Below, piece by piece: positions 58,504 to 64,000 of a stretch of 64,000 nucleotides of DNA (within the stretch, counting starts at the first letter, position 1; each line of letters begins with the position of its first letter). Made by a program: the position numbers and the translations under genes. Under the pieces are notes generated by a model, which did no database searches, had not been told where the DNA came from, and saw only the letters and a list, made by a program, of their open reading frames with translations. The stretch comes from JAOUEA01 sp041287635 (GTDB lineage Bacteria > Actinomycetota > UBA4738 > HRBIN12): positions 10,996-74,995 of the forward strand of contig JBGGNG010000003.1 in the NCBI GenBank assembly GCA_041287635.1. Direction: 5' to 3'.

Positions 58504-58536
58504 CCGGGCCGAAGGCCCGGGCGATGCGGGGCATCG
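58504..58536. other. Two adjacent hairpins in the tldD/DUF5661 gap
   Basis: CCGGGCC-GAA-GGCCCGG (58504-58520) and CGATGC-GGG-GCATCG (58522-58536, sharing an edge) stand back to back in a divergent 127-bp gap, where terminators are not expected. Confidence 0.4.
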
Positions 58537-58594
58537 TACCCGGTGCGACCCAGCGATACCCGGTCACGATGGAGGTGACGCAGGAGGTGTCGGC

Positions 58595-58888
58595 ATGGAC
58601 GGACCGAGGCATGGATTCACCGAAGAGCAGGCTCTCGCATCGGCGGCGGAGATCGGGCTCGACCTCGACACGGCGCCGTTCGACGTGGACCAGTTCCGGC
58701 GGGGGATGGAGGTGGAGCTCGAGCACGGCCGCCACGATCCCGTGACCGACGTCACCGACGACGATCCGCTGGTCACGGCACGGATCGCGTGGGCGCACCT
58801 GAAGGAGTTCCCCGACTACTACGACCGGCTCGAGCGCATGGAAGCGGAGGCCGAGGCCGAGGCCGAGGCGCAGCGGCCGACGGCATAG
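58595..58888 (+). CDS. DUF5661 family protein
   Basis: The 97-residue protein matches the DUF5661 pattern: FTEEQALASAAEIGLDL, FDVDQFRRGMEVELEHG, then VTDDDPLVTARIAWAHLKEFPDYYDRLERME. Mostly helical, with an acidic Glu-Ala tail repeat (EAEAEAEAEA). Function unknown. GGAGG 7 nt before ATG 58595 supports this start; the long open frame upstream is antisense to tldD. Confidence 0.75.
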   Translation: MDGPRHGFTEEQALASAAEIGLDLDTAPFDVDQFRRGMEVELEHGRHDPVTDVTDDDPLVTARIAWAHLKEFPDYYDRLERMEAEAEAEAEAQRPTA

Positions 58889-58971
58889 TCCGGGCGCGGG
58901 GGTTGGCTGGGTCACGCGCCCGGGTGGGAAGATGCCCGCCCGAGCCCCATGACGCCTGAGGAGGACCTTCC

Positions 58972-59346
58972 GTGCCGGTCGAACACACCGATGAGCACCC
59001 CACGTTCGAGCTGGGGGGCAACACGATCACGAGCCTGGCCGCGCCCAGCCGGGGCGCCGACGAGGCCGCCCTGTTCCGCATCTCGGTGCCTCCCGGCGGC
59101 GGCCTGCCCGCCCATCACCATGACCACCTCGACGTCTTCGCGGTGGAAGCCGGCGGCGGCACGTTCCACATCGACGACGCGTCGTTCGAGCTCGTGGCCG
59201 GCGACTCGGTGGTCGTGCCGATCGGCGCCGTGCACTACCTGGAAGCCGGGGAGACCGGCGCCACGATGGTCGTTACGATGCTCGCCGGCACGAAGCTCGT
59301 GCGCGCCGATGACGGCACCGAGATCGTGCCACCGTGGGTGAGTTGA
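58972..59346 (+). CDS. Cupin domain protein
   Basis: A 124-residue cupin with intact metal motif GGLPAHHHDHLDVFAVEAGG (HHxDH-type) and the second motif VVPIGAVHYLEAG, so a metal-binding barrel is expected. GAGGAGGACC precedes GTG 58972. Its TGA shares a base with the amidohydrolase ATG, linking the two; a joint catabolic role is inference. Confidence 0.82.
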   Translation: MPVEHTDEHPTFELGGNTITSLAAPSRGADEAALFRISVPPGGGLPAHHHDHLDVFAVEAGGGTFHIDDASFELVAGDSVVVPIGAVHYLEAGETGATMVVTMLAGTKLVRADDGTEIVPPWVS

Positions 59347-60539
59347 TGGCTCGCCATACCTACGTCGCCGACGTCACCCTCTTCGACGGGCTGCGGGTCC
59401 GCCGCCGCCAGGGGGTGCTGCTCGAGGGCGACCGCATCGCCTGGGTCGGATCGCATGTCCGGGCCCCGCGTGCCGCCCGCGCCGCCCGAGCTGTCGAGGG
59501 GAGCGGCCGCACGCTCACCCCCGGCCTCGTCGACTGCCACGTGCACCTGAACTTCGACGGGGGTCCCGACTTCGCGGCCGAGGCCGCCGAGATGAACCTC
59601 GCCCTCGCGACGATCAAGGCGACCGTCAACGTGGGGAAACATCTGGCGGCCGGTGTGACCACCGTGCGCGACCTGGGCGGACTCGGCACGTGCGAGCTGG
59701 CACGGGCGATCGACCGTGGCGTGGTTCCGGGGTCGCGGCTCGTCGCCGCCGGCCGGGCGCTCACGGTCACCGGCGGGCACGGCCACAACGTGGCGTTCGC
59801 GCGCGAGGTCGACGGCGCCGATGCGGTCCGCCGGGCCGTGCGCGAGGAGATCAAGGCGGGCGCGAGGGCGATCAAGGTGGTTGCCACCGGCGGCGTGCTC
59901 ACCCCGGGGATCGGAGCCACGTTCACCGCGTTCACCCCAGAGGAGATCGGGGCCGCGGTCGCCGAGGCACACTCGTGGGGCAGGGGCGTGGCGGCCCACG
60001 CGATCGGCGCCGAGGGCGTGACCGGGTCGGTGCGGGCGGGGGTCGACTCCGTCGAGCACTGCGTGCAGCTCACGAGGCCGACCGCCGCGTTGATGGCCGA
60101 GCGGGGCACGTTCCGAGGCCCGACCCTCTCGGCGGCGTTCGGCATGTTGGAGCACCCGGCAGAGGTGCCCGACTACGCGCTCGAGAAGATCAGCTCGGTG
60201 GTCGACGACGCCGAGCGGGCGCAGACGCTCGCGCTGCGGGCGAAGGTACGCCACGTCTGCAGCACAGATGCCGGAACCCCCTTCAATCCGCACGGCGGTG
60301 CACCTCACGAGCTCGCGCGGTTGGTCGCGTGGGGCATGCGTCCCCTCGACGCGATGGTCGCGGCCACGTCGAGCGGTGCGGAACTTCTCCGTATGCCGGA
60401 GGTAGGGCACGTGCGCGAAGGCGCTCTCGCCGACCTCGTGCTCTATGACGCGAACCCCGTCGACGACGTCGTCGTGCTGCGGCGACCGCGCACGGTGTGG
60501 AAGGGCGGCGAGGTCGTCGCGGGACGGACGCCGCGGTGA
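59346..60539 (+). CDS. Metal-dependent amidohydrolase family protein
   Basis: The 397-residue protein has the amidohydrolase signature LTPGLVDCHVHLNF, carbamylated or metal Lys region AIKVVATGGVLTP, AHAIGAEGV, DSVEHCVQL and STDAGTPFNPHG. It resembles imidazolonepropionase-like and Xaa-Pro/Xaa-Arg dipeptidase members, so a cyclic amide or dipeptide is the likely substrate; not a second HutI because the HutI substrate motif is absent. Confidence 0.83.
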   Translation: MARHTYVADVTLFDGLRVRRRQGVLLEGDRIAWVGSHVRAPRAARAARAVEGSGRTLTPGLVDCHVHLNFDGGPDFAAEAAEMNLALATIKATVNVGKHLAAGVTTVRDLGGLGTCELARAIDRGVVPGSRLVAAGRALTVTGGHGHNVAFAREVDGADAVRRAVREEIKAGARAIKVVATGGVLTPGIGATFTAFTPEEIGAAVAEAHSWGRGVAAHAIGAEGVTGSVRAGVDSVEHCVQLTRPTAALMAERGTFRGPTLSAAFGMLEHPAEVPDYALEKISSVVDDAERAQTLALRAKVRHVCSTDAGTPFNPHGGAPHELARLVAWGMRPLDAMVAATSSGAELLRMPEVGHVREGALADLVLYDANPVDDVVVLRRPRTVWKGGEVVAGRTPR

Positions 60540-61033
60540 GCTTCCGCGCCGAAGCCCTCGAGGCGAACGCGTCGTACGCGTCGGACTTCGTGGCGACCGA
60601 GCGGGCGGCGCCGCCGAGCCGACGGGTCGCCGTGCTCGCCTGTATGGACGCGCGGTTGCGGCCCGAAGAGGCGCTTGGCCTCGCGCTCGGCGAGGCTCAT
60701 GTGATCCGCAACGCGGGCGGGAGGGTCACCGACGACGTCGCGCGATCCCTGATGCTGTCGTCGGCCGTGCTCGGCACCACGGAAGCGGCCGTCGTGCACC
60801 ACACCGACTGCGGGTTGCTCGGGGCGACGAACGAGGGGCTCCGCGCTCATGTCGCCGAGGCGACGGGCAGCGAGGTCGGTGAGATCGACTTCCTGCCATT
60901 CGACGATGCGGAGCGCGCCCTGCTCGACGACGTGCGCGCGATCACGCGCGACCCGCGCCTGGCGTTCGACGCGGTGAGCGGCTTCCTCTACGACGTGCGC
61001 ACCGGGCGGCTGCGCGAGGTCGCGCCGGGCTGA
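60536..61033 (+). CDS. Beta-carbonic anhydrase
   Basis: A 165-residue zinc enzyme interconverting CO2 and bicarbonate. Zinc ligands Cys36 (ACMDARL), His89 and Cys92 (HHTDCG) and the Asp38-Arg40 dyad are in place. It resembles the short mycobacterial Rv1284 type. GTG 60536 overlaps the amidohydrolase stop by 4 nt. Its 3' end overlaps the MarR gene by 46 bp, convergently. Confidence 0.9.
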   Translation: MSFRAEALEANASYASDFVATERAAPPSRRVAVLACMDARLRPEEALGLALGEAHVIRNAGGRVTDDVARSLMLSSAVLGTTEAAVVHHTDCGLLGATNEGLRAHVAEATGSEVGEIDFLPFDDAERALLDDVRAITRDPRLAFDAVSGFLYDVRTGRLREVAPG

Positions 61034-61485
61034 GGATCTGCGGCGAGCGCGTGCTCCAACGCGACGACGCCGCGGGCGAGCTGCGCCAGCTCCCGTTGGG
61101 AGAGACCAGCAAGCACGGTGCTGAACGCCTCGATCCGGCGCCGCCGACCCTCGACCAGCGCGTCGCGGCCGCGGTCGGTGGCCTCGACACGGACCGCCCG
61201 GGCGTCGTCGGGATCGGGGGAGCGGGCGACGTAGCCGTCGCGCTCCAGGCCGTCGACCAGGCGAGTCATCGTCGGCGGCTCGACCTGTTCCATGTACGCG
61301 AGCTTGCCGATGCGCAGCGGTCCGGTCGCGACGAGCGCCGAGAGCGCGGAGAGGCGCGGGGCGGAGATGCCCAGCGCCTCGTCCTCCACGCGCAAGCGGC
61401 GCAACAGGTGGATCGCGGCCGAGTGCAGTCGGTCGGCCACCGCGTCCACGTCTCGCGCTGGGGAAGTGCGTCCTGGCGTGGTCAC
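60988..61485 (-). CDS. MarR family transcriptional regulator
   Basis: The 165-residue winged-helix protein shows LHSAAIHLLRRLRVEDEALGISAPRLSALSALVATGPLRIGKLAYMEQVEPPTMTRLVDGLERDGYVARSPDPDDARAVRVEATDRGRDALVEGRRRR (read in parts), the classic MarR helix-wing order with the DxDDARxxR wing. GTG 61485 was selected over a TTG at 61554. Likely represses itself and/or the divergent ankyrin gene. Confidence 0.87.
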   Translation of the reverse strand: MTTPGRTSPARDVDAVADRLHSAAIHLLRRLRVEDEALGISAPRLSALSALVATGPLRIGKLAYMEQVEPPTMTRLVDGLERDGYVARSPDPDDARAVRVEATDRGRDALVEGRRRRIEAFSTVLAGLSQRELAQLARGVVALEHALAADPQPGATSRSRPVRTS

Positions 61486-61503
61486 CGCGCGTACGGTGCC
61501 ATA

Positions 61504-61522
61504 TTTAGTTAGGCTACGCAAA
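61504..61522. promoter_or_regulatory. AT-rich operator candidate in the MarR/ankyrin gap
   Basis: TTTAGTTAGGCTACGCAAA stands out from the GC-rich background. It contains TAGGCT (61510-61515), the -10 for the ankyrin gene, and matches 14 of 19 positions of the DtxR/IdeR iron box; MarR binding is equally possible. Confidence 0.4.
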
Positions 61523-61543
61523 TAGAAGTCGAGGAGGCGTCCG

Positions 61544-62212
61544 ATGGCAAGCACATCCGAGGAGTTGTTCGCGGCGATCGGGGCCGGGGATGTCGTGCTG
61601 GTGCAGGCGATGCTCGAGGACGATACGTCGCTCGCGACCGCGCGCGACCCCGAGGGTGTGTCGGCGCTGATGCGGGCGCGCTACGGGTTCGACCGAGGTC
61701 TGATCGAGGCGCTGCAGTCGCGGGTGGCCCAGATGGATCTGTTCGAGGCCGCCTCGGCCGGCGACCTCGACCGGCTGACCGAGCTCCTCGCGTACGACCC
61801 GGCGTCGGTCGATGCCCGCAGCGCCGACGGCTTCACGGCGCTGCACTTCGCGGCCTTCTTCGGCCGCCCCGAGGCGGCGCGACTGCTCGTGAACCATGCG
61901 GCCGACGTCGACGCCCGCGGCACCGGCTGGATGACCGGCACCCCGCTGCATTCGGCGGCGAGCGGCAGCCACGCCGAGGTCGTCGGGGTGCTGGTGGAAG
62001 CCGGCGCCGACCCGAACGCGAGGCAATCGGGCGGGTGGACGCCGTTGCACGCGGCCGCGCGCGCCGGCGACGTGGCGAGCGTCACCCTTCTGCTCGCCTC
62101 GGGAGCCGATGCGAGGGCGGTGAACGACGAGGGCGCCAGCGTGCTCGAGATGGCCCAGGGGAGCGGCGATGTGGCGACGGCCGCGACGATCACCGTCGCT
62201 CTGGACCGCTGA
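61544..62212 (+). CDS. Ankyrin-repeat protein
   Basis: The 222-residue protein has an N-terminal degenerate repeat pair and about four clear ankyrin units (about 72-215: DGFTALHFAAFFGRPEAARLLVNHAADVDAR, GTPLHSAASGSHAEVVGVLVEAGADPNAR, GWTPLHAAARAGDVASVTLLLASGADAR; read in parts). No enzyme domain; a binding scaffold in the cytoplasm. GAGGAGG precedes ATG. Partner unknown. Confidence 0.88.
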   Translation: MASTSEELFAAIGAGDVVLVQAMLEDDTSLATARDPEGVSALMRARYGFDRGLIEALQSRVAQMDLFEAASAGDLDRLTELLAYDPASVDARSADGFTALHFAAFFGRPEAARLLVNHAADVDARGTGWMTGTPLHSAASGSHAEVVGVLVEAGADPNARQSGGWTPLHAAARAGDVASVTLLLASGADARAVNDEGASVLEMAQGSGDVATAATITVALDR

Positions 62213-62253
62213 TCGCCTTCAGTAGGGCATCCGGTCGAGAGACCTCGGCGGCC

Positions 62254-63339
62254 TCAGCGGCCGGGGTACTCGGCGAAGACGTACTCCTGGGGCTCGGAGT
62301 CACACGGGTTCCCGCGGCCGAACGTGATACGACCCTCAGTGACGTCGGCCACGCACCAGAAGACCGTCTTCGAGTTCGGCCGGCCGAACTCCGGGTGCCG
62401 GCAGAGCGAGTCCGGCTTCGTCTCGTGGTCGCTCAGGATCTCGCGCATCGTCCCAGTCGTGACCGAGCCCGGTGAGCGGGCGGCGATCAGCTCGCGGGCC
62501 CGTTCGTACCGGATCGCCGAGTGCTCCGCGTAGGCGGGATCGCCCTCGAACGGCAGCATCCGATCGCAGACGTAGTGATTCGTGTGCACGAGGTGCCCCG
62601 CGTCGTCGAGGCCGGTGACCTCGGCGTCGGTGGCGCTTCCTTCGACGTTGGCGACGCTGCCGTCGGCGCTCGTGAGCACGTTGTTGTAGCTCGACGCGCG
62701 GTCGTCCCGCAGCGACATCGACACCATCTCGTCGAGGGTGCGAGCCCGCATCATCTCGAGCACCTGATGGGAGCGTGAGATGCCGAGCCGCTCGTCGTTG
62801 GGCGAGAGCTCGTTGCCGGTGAGCGAGAGCCCGGCCGAGTTCCAGCCGACGGAGAGCCACGGCACGCCGCCGAGCTGGAAGATCGTCGGGTCGCCCGCGA
62901 CCTGCTTCTCGATCCCGACGATGTGCTCCTCCGCGGCGGGGCGCAGGTCGTTCGTGTGGCCGACGAGCAGGTGACCGTCGGCGGTCGCGCTCGGACCGGC
63001 CACGACGTCGCTACACCGGCCCTGCGTGACCTTTCGTCGCGGCTCATACCAGAGCTCCTCGATCGAGGCCGCGAAGAGGTCGAGCGGATCGATCTCGGCC
63101 GCCTCGGCGATGCCTTCCAGCTCCTCGACGAGCCAGGGCAGGCGTGGTTCGGTGAACGCGAGGTACTCCTTCGCCATGGTCCGTTGCTGGTCGACCGTGC
63201 GCCCGCCCGGCAAGTCGTCGAAGACCTGTGCCGCCTCGGCATGGATGCGGTCGCGGGCGGCCTCTCCGAGCTGGCGGCCGGCCTCCAAGTGGTTGGGGCC
63301 CGAGACCCTGATGATCTCGATGCGCGGCGGAGGAGTCAC
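62254..63339 (-). CDS. C45 family autoproteolytic acyltransferase/hydrolase
   Basis: A 361-residue Ntn-type hydrolase related to acyl-CoA:6-APA acyltransferase. The nucleophile Cys109 follows GR in VTQGRCSDVV, where self-cleavage would free it; downstream LLVGHTNDL, NSAGLSLTGNELSPN and VEGSATDAEV fit the family. Substrate unknown; bacterial members cleave amides and acyl-peptides. GTG 63339 overlaps the aminotransferase stop by 4 nt, suggesting a shared pathway. Confidence 0.8.
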   Translation of the reverse strand: MTPPPRIEIIRVSGPNHLEAGRQLGEAARDRIHAEAAQVFDDLPGGRTVDQQRTMAKEYLAFTEPRLPWLVEELEGIAEAAEIDPLDLFAASIEELWYEPRRKVTQGRCSDVVAGPSATADGHLLVGHTNDLRPAAEEHIVGIEKQVAGDPTIFQLGGVPWLSVGWNSAGLSLTGNELSPNDERLGISRSHQVLEMMRARTLDEMVSMSLRDDRASSYNNVLTSADGSVANVEGSATDAEVTGLDDAGHLVHTNHYVCDRMLPFEGDPAYAEHSAIRYERARELIAARSPGSVTTGTMREILSDHETKPDSLCRHPEFGRPNSKTVFWCVADVTEGRITFGRGNPCDSEPQEYVFAEYPGR

Positions 63340-64000
63340 GATGTGAGCTCCCTGATGAGCGATCCGAACGCGTCGACGTAGGCGTCGACGTCGCCCTCCG
63401 TGGCGGGCACCGCGCACGTTGGCCCGGCCCCGATGATCGCCTCCCAGACGCCGCGGTTCGCGAGGTACACGCGGATCAATCGCCGCAGTTGCACGTCGAG
63501 CGCCTCGTGGGCCTCGTCGGCGTCGCGCGGCATCGACGGGGCGAACGTGTAACCCGAGCGCGGCCAGAAGCGGTGGGTCGTCCAGGGCAGGGCGGCACCC
63601 GAGACGGCCGCCTCGATGCCGTCGGCGAGCCGCGTGCCGAGCACCTGCGTGTGCGCGTACGCCTCGGGCGTGAGGACCTCGCCCATCGTGGCCTTCGCGG
63701 CCGCCATCGAGAGCGGGTTGCCGAACAGCGTGCCGCCCGTCGCAACCACCCGTTTCTCGTCGTCGCGACCGGCCGGGCGGCGCAGCGTCTCGGCGACCTC
63801 GTCGGTCATGCCGTACGCCCCGAGCGGCACGCCGCCGGCGATCGACTTCCCGATCGAGACGAGATCGGGCTCGAGCCCCCACATCGCGGTCAGCCCTCCT
63901 GGACCTACGACCTGCGTGTGGGTCTCGTCGTAGCAGAGCAGCGTGCCGGTCTCCCGGGTCGCGGCCCGCAGCGCCTCGTGGAATCCCGGCTCGGGCACGA
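63336..64000 (-). CDS. Class III aminotransferase (5' end missing)
   Basis: The last about 221 residues of a PLP enzyme whose start lies beyond the right edge. Visible are CYDETHTQVVGPGG (cofactor Asp) and the Schiff-base lysine in SIGKSIAGGVPLGAYG, plus ATGGTLFGNPLSMAAA, close to glutamate-1-semialdehyde aminomutase-like transaminases. The C-terminal half diverges from HemL, so an omega-aminotransferase on another substrate is more likely. Coupled to the C45 gene. Confidence 0.87.
   Translation of the reverse strand, partial: VPEPGFHEALRAATRETGTLLCYDETHTQVVGPGGLTAMWGLEPDLVSIGKSIAGGVPLGAYGMTDEVAETLRRPAGRDDEKRVVATGGTLFGNPLSMAAAKATMGEVLTPEAYAHTQVLGTRLADGIEAAVSGAALPWTTHRFWPRSGYTFAPSMPRDADEAHEALDVQLRRLIRVYLANRGVWEAIIGAGPTCAVPATEGDVDAYVDAFGSLIRELTS

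Noticed and set aside
59346..60539. Second imidazolonepropionase
   Set aside because: Amidohydrolase motifs are general and the HutI-specific GGDGGI-type region is missing.

Overview
This is a gene-dense, very GC-rich (roughly 70%) chromosomal window with no rRNA, tRNA, CRISPR array, insertion sequence or phage gene that I can recognise. The gene complement points to an actinobacterium outside the best-studied genera: a TPP-riboswitch thiamine operon, an F420-type luciferase-like oxidoreductase, two ECF sigma/anti-sigma pairs, a SufR-like regulator, a GylR-like IclR regulator, PilT, GTG/TTG starts, many ATGA/GTGA overlaps and -10 boxes 6-9 bp before start codons (leaderless mRNAs). Class-level placement is not possible from this alone. 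No gene-free stretch exceeds 300 bp; the longest is about 226 bp (1907-2132).

Layout. 1-4.4 kb: DUF429 protein (cut by the edge), cystathionine beta-synthase, and a convergent pair of c-di-GMP proteins (REC-GGDEF, REC-EAL). 4.5-9.6 kb: histidine degradation (hutU, an S51 peptidase, hutH, convergent hutI). 9.7-13.5 kb: SRPBCC protein, then a TPP riboswitch driving thiamine pyrophosphokinase, thiB and thiP, with no thiQ. 13.5-20.7 kb: cupin, leucyl aminopeptidase, PIG-L deacetylase, double GNAT, cupredoxin lipoprotein, nitroreductase, an orphan, an RlmJ-like protein and a methyltransferase. 20.8-25.6 kb: seven tightly packed genes (membrane protein, CPBP protease, PNPOx-like, SRPBCC, PAP2, diverged lgt, ACT protein). 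25.6-28.7 kb: mrp, a divergent SufR-like regulator with a palindrome between them, and pilT. 28.7-34.7 kb: membrane cupredoxin, two ECF/anti-sigma modules and a NfeD-SPFH pair. 34.8-39.0 kb: LLM oxidoreductase, small DNA-binding proteins, glpX, an epimerase and pgsA.

39.1-50.4 kb is the most interesting part: a glycerol/dihydroxyacetone locus. One minus-strand array carries glpF, dhaK, dhaL, glpK, a small acidic FAEGQ-repeat protein, a GlpA-type glycerol-3-phosphate dehydrogenase flavoprotein, a succinate-dehydrogenase-type iron-sulfur subunit, two Sdh-type membrane cytochrome b subunits, and an 851-residue DhaM-HPr-EnzymeI fusion. A second dhaL and an IclR regulator diverge from it. No SdhA lies in the window and the four respiratory genes overlap by 1-4 nt, so I infer a chimeric glycerol-3-phosphate:quinone oxidoreductase in which a GlpA flavoprotein replaces SdhA. 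Glycerol would enter by GlpF, be phosphorylated by GlpK and oxidised by this complex to DHAP; dihydroxyacetone would be phosphorylated by DhaK-DhaL with phosphate relayed from PEP through the fusion protein. GlpX nearby would serve gluconeogenesis from the products.

50.4-64 kb: an FMN alpha-hydroxyacid oxidase, PHP phosphoesterase, HAD hydrolase, type II NADH dehydrogenase, CBS-domain protein, lipoprotein, TldD/TldE pair, DUF5661 protein, a cupin-amidohydrolase-carbonic anhydrase run, MarR regulator, ankyrin protein, a C45 autoproteolytic hydrolase and a class III aminotransferase cut by the right edge.
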